A stretch of 64,000 bases of DNA from Bradyrhizobium diazoefficiens. Lineage in GTDB: Bacteria > Pseudomonadota > Alphaproteobacteria > Rhizobiales > Xanthobacteraceae. Position numbers and translations under genes: made by a program. Position 1 is the first letter of the stretch. Each line of letters begins with the position of its first letter. Under the pieces are notes generated by a model. It ran no database searches. It was not told the origin of the DNA and was given only the letters and a program-made list of their open reading frames with translations. Shown here piece after piece: positions 41,255-51,176 of the stretch. The stretch lies in contig NZ_CP067041.1 in the NCBI RefSeq assembly GCF_016599855.1, positions 1-64,000 of the forward strand. The letters are read 5' to 3'.

Positions 41255-41370
41255 CCCGGCGCTTCATTCCGATTTGAGGCTATCCCAAATCTGGCCTATG
41301 TCGTCATTTGCGGACCGCGCTTTGCACCGCCTCCGCTGAGATGATGCGATTCGAAGGCATAGGTACCTCC

Positions 41371-42498
41371 ATGGCGAACTCCAATTCGTTCGATTCCCAA
41401 ACCATCCTCGCTGGTATCCGCCGCTGGGTGGAGATCGAGACGCCGACGGAAGTGCCCGAGCAGGTCAACAAGCTGACCTCGATGGTGGCGGACCATTATC
41501 GCGATCTGCCCGTCACGCTCGAACGCGTCGCCGGCATCGATGGCTGCGGAGATCACCTCGTGGTGCGTTCGACCTGGGGCCAGGACCGGCCCGGTATCCT
41601 GGTGCTCAGTCATCTCGATACCGTTCATCCTCTGGGGTTCATCGCGCGCCTGCCTTTCAAGGTCGAAGGCGACAGCGCGTTCGGTCCCGGCATCTACGAC
41701 ATGAAGGGCGGCGCCTACATCGCCTTTCACGCCTTTCGCGAGCTTTGCGCTGCGCCTGATCGCCCGCCGCTCGGCATCACCCACCTGTTCACCTCCGATG
41801 AGGAGATCGGCAGCCCCACGTCGCGCGCACTCATCGAGACGGAAGCGCGCAAGGCCAAATACGTGCTGGTGACGGAGCCGGCGCGCGACGGCGGCAAGAT
41901 CGTCACCGGGCGCAAGGGCGTCGGACGCTTCCGGATCTTCATCAAGGGCGTGCCCGCGCATGCCGGCTCGCGTCCCGAAGACGGCCGCAGCGCCGTGCGC
42001 GAGCTCGCCAACCTCATCCAGACGCTGGAGGGGATGAACGATCTGAAGCGCGGCGTCACCGTCAATGTCGGCGTGGTGCGCGGCGGCACGCGGCCCAACG
42101 TCACGCCGGAAGAAGCCTATGCCGAAGTCGATCTGCGCGTGCCCGGCATCGACGATGCGGAAGAATTCGTCGGCAAGATTCTCGGCCTGACTTCGAAGAC
42201 TGACGGCGTGACCGTCACCGTCACCGGCGAGCTCAACCGTCCGCCCTATGAGAAGAGCAATGCGGGCGCCTCGCTCTACGAGCATGCGAAGACGCTAGCC
42301 AGCGAGATCGGTTTCGAGCTGGTCGACACCCACACCGGCGGCGGCTCGGACGGCAATTTCACCGCGCCGCACACCGCCACGCTGGACGGGCTCGGCGTCG
42401 ACGGCAAGGGCGCGCACACCCATTATGAGCAGCTCTACGTCTCCTCGCTCGAGCCGCGCGCCCGGCTGCTCTATCGCCTGTACCAGACGCTGCGATGA
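41371..42498 (+). CDS. M20-family metallopeptidase (glutamate carboxypeptidase-like)
   Basis: A 375-residue di-zinc hydrolase. Metal-binding motifs are LSHLDTVHPLGF near 88, GPGIYDMKGGAYIAFH near 109-122 and LFTSDEEIGSPTSR near 145, with the C-terminal His in HTGGGSDGNFTA. It resembles the carboxypeptidase G2 branch, which removes C-terminal Glu from folates or peptides. The start could be the ATG at 41341 or 41371; I chose 41371 as the one matching the family N-terminus. Its TGA overlaps the trmB ATG. In other Rhizobiales this place between the XRE gene and trmB is, as far as I recall, taken by metK. Confidence 0.88.
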   Translation: MANSNSFDSQTILAGIRRWVEIETPTEVPEQVNKLTSMVADHYRDLPVTLERVAGIDGCGDHLVVRSTWGQDRPGILVLSHLDTVHPLGFIARLPFKVEGDSAFGPGIYDMKGGAYIAFHAFRELCAAPDRPPLGITHLFTSDEEIGSPTSRALIETEARKAKYVLVTEPARDGGKIVTGRKGVGRFRIFIKGVPAHAGSRPEDGRSAVRELANLIQTLEGMNDLKRGVTVNVGVVRGGTRPNVTPEEAYAEVDLRVPGIDDAEEFVGKILGLTSKTDGVTVTVTGELNRPPYEKSNAGASLYEHAKTLASEIGFELVDTHTGGGSDGNFTAPHTATLDGLGVDGKGAHTHYEQLYVSSLEPRARLLYRLYQTLR

Positions 42499-43205
42499 GC
42501 GAACGTCAATCAGATCCCGATCGCGCGGACGGCGAGCGCGCCTTCTTCGGGCGCCGCAAGGGCCACAAGCTCAGGCAGCACCAGGCCGAGCTGGTCGATC
42601 ATCTGCTGCCGCATCTTTCGCTCGACATCACGACAGAGAAGCCGGCGAACGCCGCTGAGATCTTTGACCCCGCGGTGGAAGATGTGCGGCTCGAGATCGG
42701 CTTCGGCGGCGGCGAGCATCTTGCCGCGGAGGCCCAGAATCTTCCCACGACCGGCTTCATCGGCTGCGAGCCCTATGTCAACGGCATGGCCAAGATCCTC
42801 GCGCAAATCGAGGCCGCCAACATCGCCAACATCCGCCTGTTCGCCGGCGACGCCGCCGAGCTGCTGGCCTGGCTGCCGGACGCCTCGCTGTCGCGGATCG
42901 ATCTGATCCATCCCGATCCCTGGCCGAAACGGCGACACTGGAAGCGCCGCTTCGTCCAGGACCGGACGATCACCGCAATGGCGCGCGTGCTGAAGCCGAG
43001 CGGTGAATTCCGCTTCGTCTGCGACATCGACGATTACTGCGCCTGGACGCTGTCACATCTCGCACGCTCGGCGGATTTTTACTGGCTCGCGCAACATGCC
43101 GACGATTTCCGCCAGCCCTGGGCCGGCTACACGATGACGCGTTACGGCCGGAAAGCCGCGCGCGAGGGACGCAAGACGGCTTACCTGCGGTTCAAGCGAG
43201 TATAG
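42495..43205 (+). CDS. trmB: tRNA (guanine-N7-)-methyltransferase
   Basis: Methylates G46 in tRNA variable loops. The 236-residue protein has the SAM motif LEIGFGGGEHLAAEAQ near 55, the PYVNGMAKILAQIE region, and the TrmB signature IDLIHPDPWPKRRHWKRRFV near 134. It begins at an ATG overlapping the stop of the M20 gene. The N-terminal FFGRRKGHKLRQHQAELVD is typical for alphaproteobacteria. Confidence 0.95.
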   Translation: MSERQSDPDRADGERAFFGRRKGHKLRQHQAELVDHLLPHLSLDITTEKPANAAEIFDPAVEDVRLEIGFGGGEHLAAEAQNLPTTGFIGCEPYVNGMAKILAQIEAANIANIRLFAGDAAELLAWLPDASLSRIDLIHPDPWPKRRHWKRRFVQDRTITAMARVLKPSGEFRFVCDIDDYCAWTLSHLARSADFYWLAQHADDFRQPWAGYTMTRYGRKAAREGRKTAYLRFKRV

Positions 43206-43307
43206 CTGTCATTCCGGGGCGATGCGCAGCATCGAATTATGGTGCGCAATTGCGCACCTGAGAATCTCGAGGTTCCGGTTCACGCTTCGCGCGCCCCGGA
43301 ACGACAG
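43205..43307. repeat. Family D repeat, copy 2
   Basis: Starts GCTGTCATTCCGGGGCG and ends GCGCCCCGGAACGACAG. The inner hairpin is GTGCGCAATTGCGCAC at 43242-43257. It begins at the last base of the trmB stop, in the convergent gap with the DUF2336 gene. About 30 in-frame residues resembling MRSIELWCALAHLRIS arise in both this copy and copy 1; they are repeat artefacts, not genes. Confidence 0.88.
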
Positions 43308-43317
43308 GGAGATAATT

Positions 43318-44400
43318 TCAGATCGTCTGCCGGTTGCGCCAGAAATTCACGACGCGCTCTGCAGTGGTCGGCATCAGACGTGTGAAGTTCACGCGCGCCT
43401 GCTCGAGATCGGTGTCGGCCGGCATGCGTTGCGGCCCGTACCACATCAGGATCAGCGCGCGCACCGTTGGCCAGCCGAGGTTCAACACCCGGCCCAGGAC
43501 CAGGATCGGATCGTAACGATCGCCCGCAACCAGGCGATCGAGGATCGTGAGCCTGACGCCGGACATCGCCGAGAGCGTAGCAACGGATTCCTCGTATTTG
43601 TGCGCCTTGGCGAAGCCGAGCAGCGCACTCTCGCCGAGATGACCGCCACGATGCAGGCCGAGCACCGTGCGTTGCGCGGCCGAGAAATCGCGCCGCGGGC
43701 CGGGCGGCAGCGCGGCTTCCTCGATCGCGGTCATGGCGCGCTTGATCTCGACCTGGCGCGCCGGATTGACGACGCTGGAGAGGCGGCGGCGGATGACCTC
43801 GAGCGTGCCGTTCAGAAGCTCTTTCAGGTGCTCGCCGGAGAGATCCTCGCGCTGGCCGATCTTGAGCGTCAGCACGCCATCCTGGCTCGCGCGCTTGATC
43901 AGCTCCGAATAACCACCCGGCGAGAACGCTGCGCCGGCATTGCCCGCGGCGCGGCGCACCACGTCGCGATCGCCGCGCTCGACCAGCACATCGGTAATTT
44001 GCATCGACAGGATCGGCCGCTCGGTCATCGCCAGCAGATGGCCCTGGCCCTTCAGCCGAGCGATCTCCACGAGTGCGGCGTCATCGAGCACGGGCGAGCG
44101 GCGCAGCACCGGGCCCGCCACCATGATCTCGTTTTCGCGGGCGAGTTGCCCCACCAGATGAGGCGGCGCATTGTCCAGCCGCGAGAAGCGCTCGGCGAGA
44201 TCGATGCGCGAGGCAAGCTCCGCATGCGGGACAAGATCGATCAGGAGATTGTCGAACAGATCGACGAGCTCGGGACGGAGTTTTGCGGCGTCCTGAAAGA
44301 ACAGCGCGGCAATGGCGCTCGCGATCTCGCCACGACGCCGGGGATCGCCGCGTTTGACGATATCGTCCAGTCCGGGAATGAGCGATGTGGCAACGGTCAT
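43318..44400 (-). CDS. DUF2336 domain protein
   Basis: A 360-residue protein rich in helices, consistent with DUF2336 (HEAT-like arrays found in alphaproteobacteria). Characteristic text is VKRGDPRRRGEIASAIAALF, VDLFDNLLIDLVPHAELASR and FSRLDNAPPHLVGQLARENE. The function of the family is not settled. The ATG at 44400 is preferred over a TTG at 44409. It runs against the surrounding housekeeping block and separates trmB from the rimP operon. Confidence 0.85.
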   Translation of the reverse strand: MTVATSLIPGLDDIVKRGDPRRRGEIASAIAALFFQDAAKLRPELVDLFDNLLIDLVPHAELASRIDLAERFSRLDNAPPHLVGQLARENEIMVAGPVLRRSPVLDDAALVEIARLKGQGHLLAMTERPILSMQITDVLVERGDRDVVRRAAGNAGAAFSPGGYSELIKRASQDGVLTLKIGQREDLSGEHLKELLNGTLEVIRRRLSSVVNPARQVEIKRAMTAIEEAALPPGPRRDFSAAQRTVLGLHRGGHLGESALLGFAKAHKYEESVATLSAMSGVRLTILDRLVAGDRYDPILVLGRVLNLGWPTVRALILMWYGPQRMPADTDLEQARVNFTRLMPTTAERVVNFWRNRQTI

Positions 44401-44470
44401 GGTACGCAACTCGAATCGGGCACGCCGTGGGCGCGCGATGGCGCAAGCCGCCCCATAGCGGGAAATTTAG

Positions 44471-44710
<240 letters not shown>

Positions 44711-44765
44711 TGACGTTTTAGCCAAGCCTTAACCATCGAGACCATCGAGCGCCTTGACCCCTGAG

Positions 44766-45521
44766 ATGACCGAACCGAACACTGGTTCCACCGATGCCGA
44801 ATTGCTGGCCGAGCCGAGGCTCGTGGTCGAGCCGGGCGCGGCGGCACGTGTATCTGCGGTCGCAGCTCCGGTCCTCGAGGGCATGGGCTATCGCCTGGTG
44901 CGTATCCGCATTTCCGGGGAAGCCGGCTGCACCGTGCAGATCATGGCCGAGCGGCCGGATGGCTCGATGCAGCTTGAGGATTGCGAGGCGATCTCGCGGG
45001 CGCTATCGCCCGTGCTCGACGTCGCCGATCCCATCGACCGAGCCTATCGGCTGGAAATCTCCTCGCCGGGGATCGACCGTCCGCTGGTGCGCCGGTCCGA
45101 TTTCGAGCGCTATTCCGGCCATCGGGTGAAGATCGATATGGCCGTCGCCCATGAAGGCCGCAAGCGGTTCCGTGGTACGCTCGGCCCTGTCGAAGGCGAT
45201 CGCGTGCATCTGCATCGCGACGACGCCAAGCCGGGCGACGATGCCGACGTGCTCCTGACGATGGAAGATATCGGCGAGGCACGGCTGGTGCTGACCGATG
45301 AGCTGATCGCGGAATCCATGCGCCGCGGCAAGGCCGAAGAGCGCCAGATGCGCCGCGATCTCGGCCTCGCGCCGCCGCCGGCACCGCACGCGGAGATCAG
45401 TGCGAAGATCACCAAGAACACCAAGCCGAAAAAGAAGCCGGCCCCGACCAATACGAAGAAACATCGCCTTGCCGCCGAACGCGCGCGGCGCGGCGAGATC
45501 GAGCCTGACGAAGGAGACTAG
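44766..45521 (+). CDS. rimP: Ribosome maturation factor RimP
   Basis: Required for maturation of the 30S subunit. The 251-residue product has RimP text: [59 protein letters not shown] and [17 protein letters not shown]. The C-terminal 60 residues are rich in Lys, Ala and Pro ([19 protein letters not shown]), a longer tail than in E. coli. I chose the ATG at 44766; a TTG lies at 44754. First gene of the operon continuing through nusA to pnp. Confidence 0.93.
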   Translation: MTEPNTGSTDAELLAEPRLVVEPGAAARVSAVAAPVLEGMGYRLVRIRISGEAGCTVQIMAERPDGSMQLEDCEAISRALSPVLDVADPIDRAYRLEISSPGIDRPLVRRSDFERYSGHRVKIDMAVAHEGRKRFRGTLGPVEGDRVHLHRDDAKPGDDADVLLTMEDIGEARLVLTDELIAESMRRGKAEERQMRRDLGLAPPPAPHAEISAKITKNTKPKKKPAPTNTKKHRLAAERARRGEIEPDEGD

Positions 45522-45523
45522 CC

Positions 45524-47134
45524 ATGGCAGTCAGCGCCAATCGACTTGAATTGCTCCAGATCGCCGACGCCGTCGCCCGCGAGAAATCGATCGACCGCGG
45601 CATCGTCATCGCAGCGATGGAAGATGCCATCGCCAAGGCGGCGCGAGCCCGTTACGGCAGCGAAACCGATGTTCATGCCGAGATCGACCCGAAGAAGGGC
45701 GAACTGCGGCTGTCGCGCCACATGCTGGTGGTCGACAAGGTCGAAAACCACTCCAACCAGATTTCGCTGGTCGACGCGCAGCGCGCCAATCCCGGCGCCC
45801 AGGTCGGCGACACCATCGCCGACACGCTGCCGCCGCTGGAATATGGCCGCATCGCCGCGCAGTCGGCCAAGCAGGTGATCGTGCAGAAGGTGCGCGAGGC
45901 CGAGCGCGACCGGCAGTATCAGGAATTCAAGGACCGCATCGGCGACATCGTCAACGGGGTCGTCAAGCGCGTCGAGTATGGCAGCGTCATCGTCGATCTC
46001 GGCCGCGGCGAAGCCATCATCCGCCGTGACGAGATGCTGCCGCGCGAAGTCTTCCGCAACGGCGACCGCGTCCGCGCCTACATTTTCGACGTCCGCCGCG
46101 AGACCCGCGGCCCGCAGATCTTCCTCTCGCGCACCCATCCGCAGTTCATGGCGAAGCTGTTTGCCCAGGAAGTGCCTGAGATCTATGACGGCATCGTCGA
46201 GATCAAGGCGGTCGCTCGCGATCCCGGCTCGCGCGCGAAAATCGGCGTGATTTCCCGCGATTCCTCGGTCGATCCGGTCGGCGCCTGCGTCGGTATGCGC
46301 GGCTCGCGCGTGCAGGCCGTGGTGAACGAATTGCAGGGCGAGAAGATCGACATCATTCCCTGGTCGCCCGACATCGCGACCTTCGTGGTCAACGCACTGG
46401 CACCGGCCGAAGTCTCCAAGGTCGTCATCGACGAAGACCGCGAGCGCATCGAGGTCGTGGTGCCCGACACCAACAACCAGCTCTCGCTGGCGATCGGCCG
46501 CCGCGGCCAGAACGTTCGCCTCGCCTCGCAGCTCACCGGCTGGGACATCGACATCCTTACCGAGCAGGAGGAATCGGAGCGCCGCCAGGCCGACTTCGAG
46601 AACTCCACCCGCGTCTTCATGGAATCGCTCAATGTCGACGAGGTGGTCGGCCAGCTGCTCGCGTCCGAAGGTTTCACCTCGGTTGAGGAACTCGCGATGG
46701 TGGACCTCAAGGAACTCGCTGGTATCGAGGGTTTCGACGAGGAGACCGCGCAGGAGCTTCAGAGCCGCGCCCGCGAATATCTCGATCAGCAGGAAGCCGA
46801 GATCGAGGCCCGCCGCAAGGAACTCGGTGTCGAGGACGCCGTGAAGGACGTGCCCGGCGTGACCTCGAAGATGCTGGTGAAGTTCGGCGAGAACGACATC
46901 AAATCAGTCGAAGATCTCGCCGGCTGCGCCACCGACGATCTGGTCGGCTGGACCGAGCGCAAGGAAGGCGGCGAGCAGACCAAGTTTGCCGGCGCGCTCG
47001 ACGGTCTCGGCGTCTCCCGCGACGAGGCGGAAGCCATGATCATGCAGGCCCGCGTCAAGGCCGGCTGGATCACCGAGGCTGATCTCGCCAAGCCGGCCGA
47101 AGAGGCCGAGGCGACCGAAGATCAGCCGGCTTAA
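45524..47134 (+). CDS. nusA: Transcription termination/antitermination factor NusA
   Basis: Binds RNA polymerase and RNA to control pausing and termination. The 536-residue protein shows the N-terminal domain (ISLVDAQRANPGAQVGDTIA), an S1 domain (VNGVVKRVEYGSVIVDLGRG), two KH domains (RGSRVQAVVNELQGEKIDII, and IGRRGQNVRLASQLTGWDID) and C-terminal acidic helix-hairpin-helix repeats (LASEGFTSVEELAMVDLKEL, LVKFGENDIKSVEDLAGC). It starts 2 bases after rimP ends. Confidence 0.97.
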   Translation: MAVSANRLELLQIADAVAREKSIDRGIVIAAMEDAIAKAARARYGSETDVHAEIDPKKGELRLSRHMLVVDKVENHSNQISLVDAQRANPGAQVGDTIADTLPPLEYGRIAAQSAKQVIVQKVREAERDRQYQEFKDRIGDIVNGVVKRVEYGSVIVDLGRGEAIIRRDEMLPREVFRNGDRVRAYIFDVRRETRGPQIFLSRTHPQFMAKLFAQEVPEIYDGIVEIKAVARDPGSRAKIGVISRDSSVDPVGACVGMRGSRVQAVVNELQGEKIDIIPWSPDIATFVVNALAPAEVSKVVIDEDRERIEVVVPDTNNQLSLAIGRRGQNVRLASQLTGWDIDILTEQEESERRQADFENSTRVFMESLNVDEVVGQLLASEGFTSVEELAMVDLKELAGIEGFDEETAQELQSRAREYLDQQEAEIEARRKELGVEDAVKDVPGVTSKMLVKFGENDIKSVEDLAGCATDDLVGWTERKEGGEQTKFAGALDGLGVSRDEAEAMIMQARVKAGWITEADLAKPAEEAEATEDQPA

Positions 47135-47156
47135 GGGCAAGGAGAATGTCGCCCGG

Positions 47157-47840
47157 ATGCTCGCAGATACTGACCACGATCTTGACCATGGCCCGCGGAC
47201 CGAAAGGTCCGCGACCATGCGCATGTGCGCGGTCAGCCGCGAGGTCCGGCCGATCGACGAGCTGATCCGCTTCGTCGTATCGCCCCGAGGCGAGATAGTT
47301 CCCGATCTCAAGCGCAAGCTGCCCGGACGGGGCATGTGGGTGACGGCGTCGCGACGGGTGGTTGCGGAAGCCGTCCGTCGTCACCAATTTACCAAAGCCT
47401 TCAAGCGCGACCTGCGCATTTCCCCGACGCTTCCCGCCGAGATCGAGGCGCTCCTGGTCCGAAGCGTGACCGAAGCCCTTGGGATCGCCGCCAAGGCGAG
47501 GCAGATCGTCGCCGGCTTCGGCAAGGTCGAAAGCGCCCTTAAGGAAGGCACGGTCGAGGTCCTGATCCATGCCAGCGACGGGGCCGCGGACGGAATCCGC
47601 AAATTGGACACGCTGGCGCGGCAAAATGACGAAAATCGCGGTGTTCAGCCGCCGATTCCCGTCGTCACCGCATTGAAATCTGCAGAATTGGATTTGGCAC
47701 TCACCCGGTCAAATGTGATACATGCTGCCCTGCTCGCGGGCCCGGCGAGCAAGACATTCCTGTCACGTAGCCAGATGCTGGTCCGATACCGGCTGGCGGA
47801 CGATGACAAGACTGCCGAAAAGCACGGCCAGGATTTCTGA
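47157..47840 (+). CDS. YlxR-domain RNA-binding protein with C-terminal L7Ae-like domain
   Basis: A 227-residue protein between nusA and infB. The N-terminal YlxR/DUF448 domain (about 20-95) has MRMCAVSREVRPIDELIRFV and LPGRGMWVTASRRVVAEAVR. The second half (about 100-200) resembles an L7Ae-type RNA-binding fold: LGIAAKARQIVAGFGKVESA and VEVLIHASDGAADGIRKLD. In Gram-positives these are the separate ylxR and ylxQ genes; the fused form is common in alphaproteobacteria. The role is probably RNA or ribosome binding. Confidence 0.88.
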   Translation: MLADTDHDLDHGPRTERSATMRMCAVSREVRPIDELIRFVVSPRGEIVPDLKRKLPGRGMWVTASRRVVAEAVRRHQFTKAFKRDLRISPTLPAEIEALLVRSVTEALGIAAKARQIVAGFGKVESALKEGTVEVLIHASDGAADGIRKLDTLARQNDENRGVQPPIPVVTALKSAELDLALTRSNVIHAALLAGPASKTFLSRSQMLVRYRLADDDKTAEKHGQDF

Positions 47841-47910
47841 AGACAAACGACGACCCGATTGGACGGTGCGGCAACGCACAACACTGATAAATCAGGATTA
47901 GGACTGCTGA

Positions 47911-50589
47911 ATGGTTGATACCAAGACCCCAGACGACAAGAAGCTGAGCGTTCCGAGCAAGACGCTATCGCTCAAGCCGCGCGTCGAAACGGGCACTGTG
48001 CGCCAGAGCTTCAGCCATGGCCGCAGCAAGCAGGTCGTGGTCGAGAAGCGCGGCAAGCGCCGCATCGACGGCAGCCCTGAGCCGCAGGCTCCCACGGTCG
48101 TTGCCAAGCCGGCGGCCGCGCCTGCGCCTGCCCCTTCACGTCCGGCGCCGCCGCGCAACGCCGGTTCCGGCGTGGTGCTGCGTACGCTGACCGAGGACGA
48201 GCGTTCCGCCCGTGCCAGCGCGCTGGCTGACGCCAAGGTTCGCGAAGTGGAAGAGCGCCGCCAGGCCGAGGAAGAGGCCCAGCGCCGCGCCGTCCGCGAG
48301 GCTGCCGAGCGTGCCGAGCGCGAAGCCGCCGAATCCCGCCGCAAGGCCGAGGAGGAGCGTCACCGTCACGAGGACGAAGCCAAGCGCAAAGCCGAGACCG
48401 AGGCCAAGAAGCGTTTTGGCGAAGGCGAGCAGCCAGCATCGGCCGCGCGTCCCGCGGCCGCCGGCCCGGCGACCGGCTCTCCGCGCCCAGCGTCGACCAT
48501 GACGCGACCCGGAGCGACGACGACTGCCCGTCCGGCGACCACCACGGCGCGGCCGGCCGGCCCGCCGGCTCGCGCCCCCGGCGTTGCGGCCGGACCTGAC
48601 GAGGATGATGGTCCGCGCCAGATCCGCCGTGGTCCCGGCGGCGCCGCGCGTCCTGTGGTCGCCCCCAAGCCCACCCACAAGCCCGGCCCGCAGAAGGAGC
48701 GCGGTCGCCTGACGGTCGTGACCGCGCTCAATGCCGACGAGGTTCGCGAGCGCTCGATCGCCTCGTTCCGTCGCCGCACCCAGCGCCTGAAGGGCCATGC
48801 CGCCAACGAGCCGAAGGAAAAGCTCATCCGCGAGGTGATCATTCCGGAAGCGATCACGATCCAGGAACTCGCCAACCGCATGGCCGAGCGCGCGGTCGAT
48901 GTCATCCGCATGCTGATGAAGCAGGGCGCGATGCACAAGATCACCGACGTGATCGACGCCGACACTGCGCAGCTGATCGCCGAAGAGCTCGGCCACACCG
49001 TCAAGCGTGTTGCGGCGTCGGACGTTGAAGAAGGCCTGTTCGACCAGGTCGACGATTCCAGCGACACCGAGACGCGGTCGCCTGTGGTGACCGTGATGGG
49101 CCACGTCGACCATGGCAAAACCTCGCTGCTCGACGCGCTGCGCCACGCCAACGTGGTCTCCGGCGAGGCCGGCGGCATCACCCAGCATATCGGCGCCTAT
49201 CAGGTGTTGTCGCCGGAGAGCGGCAAGAAGATCACCTTCATCGACACGCCTGGCCACGCCGCGTTCACCGCGATGCGCGCCCGCGGCGCCAAGGTCACCG
49301 ACATCGTCGTGCTGGTGGTCGCGGCCGATGACGGCGTCATGCCGCAGACGATCGAAGCCATCAACCACGCCAAGGCGGCGCGCGTGCCGATCATTGTTGC
49401 CATCAACAAGATCGACAAGCCGGATGCCAAGCCCGAGCGCGTCCGCACCGAGCTGCTCCAGCACGAGGTGCAGGTGGAATCCTTCGGCGGCGACGTCGTT
49501 GACGTCGAAGTGTCCGCCAAGAACAAGACCAATCTCGACAAGCTGCTCGAGATGATCGCGCTCCAGGCCGAAATCCTCGACCTGAAGACCAATTCGGAGC
49601 GTCCGGCCGAAGGCACCGTGATCGAAGCCAAGCTCGATCGCGGCCGTGGTCCGGTTGCGACCGTGCTGGTCCAGCGCGGCACGCTCCGTGTCGGCGACAT
49701 CATCGTCGCCGGCGCCGAAATGGGCCGCGTCCGCGCGCTGATCTCGGATCAAGGCGAGACGGTTCAGGAGGCCGGTCCCTCGGTGCCGGTCGAAGTGCTC
49801 GGCTTCAACGGTCCGCCGGAAGCCGGCGATCGCCTCGCGGTGGTCGAGAACGAAGCCCGCGCCCGCCAGGTCACCAGCTACCGCGCGCACCAGAAGCGCG
49901 AGAACGCGGCAGCCTCGATCTCCGGCATGCGCGGCTCGCTCGAGCAGATGATGTCGCAGTTGAAGACGGCGGGCCGCAAGGAATTCCCGCTGATCATCAA
50001 GGCCGACGTGCAGGGCTCGCTGGAAGCGATTCTCGGCTCGCTGGAGAAGCTCGGCACCGACGAAGTCGCGGCCCGCATCCTGCATGCCGGCGTCGGCGGC
50101 ATCTCGGAATCGGACGTGACGCTCGCGGAAGGCTTCAACGCCGCGATCATCGGCTTCTCGGTCCGAGCCAACAAGGAGGCGGCCGCAGCCGCCAAGCGCA
50201 ACGGCATCGAGATCCGGTACTACAATATCATCTACGACCTCGTGGACGACGTGAAGAAGGCGATGAGCGGCCTGCTCGCGCCGACCTTGCGCGAGACCAT
50301 GCTCGGCAACGCTTCGATCCTGGAGATCTTCAACATCTCCAAGGTCGGCAAGGTCGCCGGCTGCCGCGTCACCGACGGCACCGTGGAACGCGGCGCCAAT
50401 GTGCGCCTGATCCGCGACAACGTCGTCGTGCACGAAGGCAAGCTGTCGACACTGAAGCGCTTCAAGGACGAAGTGAAGGAAGTCCAGTCCGGTCAGGAAT
50501 GCGGCATGGCCTTCGAGAACTATCACGACATGCGTGCCGGTGACGTGATCGAGTGTTATCGCGTGGAAACGATCCAGCGCTCCCTGTAA
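47911..50589 (+). CDS. infB: Translation initiation factor IF-2
   Basis: GTPase that places fMet-tRNA on the 30S subunit. The 892-residue protein has a long charged N-terminal part (Ala/Arg/Glu coiled region about 95-175, then a Pro/Thr/Ala low-complexity stretch about 180-225), an IF2_N domain near 310-360, and the G domain with [14 protein letters not shown] near 397, [13 protein letters not shown] near 445 and [10 protein letters not shown] near 499. The C-terminal domains 2-4 follow. ATG at 47911. The length matches rhizobial IF-2. Confidence 0.97.
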   Translation: MVDTKTPDDKKLSVPSKTLSLKPRVETGTVRQSFSHGRSKQVVVEKRGKRRIDGSPEPQAPTVVAKPAAAPAPAPSRPAPPRNAGSGVVLRTLTEDERSARASALADAKVREVEERRQAEEEAQRRAVREAAERAEREAAESRRKAEEERHRHEDEAKRKAETEAKKRFGEGEQPASAARPAAAGPATGSPRPASTMTRPGATTTARPATTTARPAGPPARAPGVAAGPDEDDGPRQIRRGPGGAARPVVAPKPTHKPGPQKERGRLTVVTALNADEVRERSIASFRRRTQRLKGHAANEPKEKLIREVIIPEAITIQELANRMAERAVDVIRMLMKQGAMHKITDVIDADTAQLIAEELGHTVKRVAASDVEEGLFDQVDDSSDTETRSPVVTVMGHVDHGKTSLLDALRHANVVSGEAGGITQHIGAYQVLSPESGKKITFIDTPGHAAFTAMRARGAKVTDIVVLVVAADDGVMPQTIEAINHAKAARVPIIVAINKIDKPDAKPERVRTELLQHEVQVESFGGDVVDVEVSAKNKTNLDKLLEMIALQAEILDLKTNSERPAEGTVIEAKLDRGRGPVATVLVQRGTLRVGDIIVAGAEMGRVRALISDQGETVQEAGPSVPVEVLGFNGPPEAGDRLAVVENEARARQVTSYRAHQKRENAAASISGMRGSLEQMMSQLKTAGRKEFPLIIKADVQGSLEAILGSLEKLGTDEVAARILHAGVGGISESDVTLAEGFNAAIIGFSVRANKEAAAAAKRNGIEIRYYNIIYDLVDDVKKAMSGLLAPTLRETMLGNASILEIFNISKVGKVAGCRVTDGTVERGANVRLIRDNVVVHEGKLSTLKRFKDEVKEVQSGQECGMAFENYHDMRAGDVIECYRVETIQRSL

Positions 50590-50643
50590 GTCCAAATCTT
50601 ACCGAAGCGCTGGGATCTTTTTGAACTGAAATTGCGGGAGTGC

Positions 50644-50667
50644 GATGGCCGGATTTTTCCGGCCATC
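50644..50667 (+). terminator. Hairpin in the infB-rbfA gap
   Basis: A perfect 10-base stem GATGGCCGGA / TCCGGCCATC with a TTTT loop, 55 bases after infB and 77 bases before rbfA. No T-run follows, so it is more likely an mRNA stability or processing structure than a strong terminator. Confidence 0.55.
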
Positions 50668-50744
50668 CTCGCCTCATTCGTTTCAACAGGACAAATGACA
50701 ATGCTCGTGTCCCAAACGCGGGCACGACGAGGTGATTTTCGATT

Positions 50745-51176
50745 ATGCCGCGCCATCATCAGAAAAAGAGTTCCGCGCCCGGCGGCTCGCAGCGTCAGCT
50801 GCGCGTCGGCGAGCAGGTTCGCCACGCGATAGCCGAGATTCTGGCGCAAGGCAGCGTGCATGATGCGGACCTCGAAGGTCACATCATCACCGTGCCGGAG
50901 GTGCGGATGTCGCCCGACCTGAAGCTCGCGACAATCTACGTGATGCCGCTCGGTGGCCGCGACACCGAGCTCGTCATCGCTGCGCTCGATCGCAACAAGA
51001 AATTCCTGCGCGGCGAAGTCGCGCGGCGCGTTAACCTGAAATTTGCACCTGACCTTCGCTTCCGCGTCGACGAGCGATTCGACGAAGCGGAACGTATCGA
51101 GAAGCTTTTGCGAACACCTGCGGTGCAGAAGGACCTGGAACAGGATCCGGATTCGGATCGGGAAGAAGAACAATGA
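50745..51176 (+). CDS. rbfA: 30S ribosome-binding factor RbfA
   Basis: Binds the 16S 5' helix during 30S maturation. The 143-residue protein has the family KH-like fold: [40 protein letters not shown] and [20 protein letters not shown]. The tail is acidic ([14 protein letters not shown]). The TGA overlaps the truB ATG (ATGA at 51173). Confidence 0.95.
   Translation: MPRHHQKKSSAPGGSQRQLRVGEQVRHAIAEILAQGSVHDADLEGHIITVPEVRMSPDLKLATIYVMPLGGRDTELVIAALDRNKKFLRGEVARRVNLKFAPDLRFRVDERFDEAERIEKLLRTPAVQKDLEQDPDSDREEEQ

Noticed and set aside
41255..41370. SAM-II riboswitch in the XRE-M20 gap
   Set aside because: The expected conserved core and pseudoknot sequence were not found in this 116-base gap.
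48136..50595. 819-residue open frame opposite infB
   Set aside because: Antisense shadow; the sequence is rich in Arg, His, Asp and Leu with no domain, and IF-2 is complete on the plus strand.
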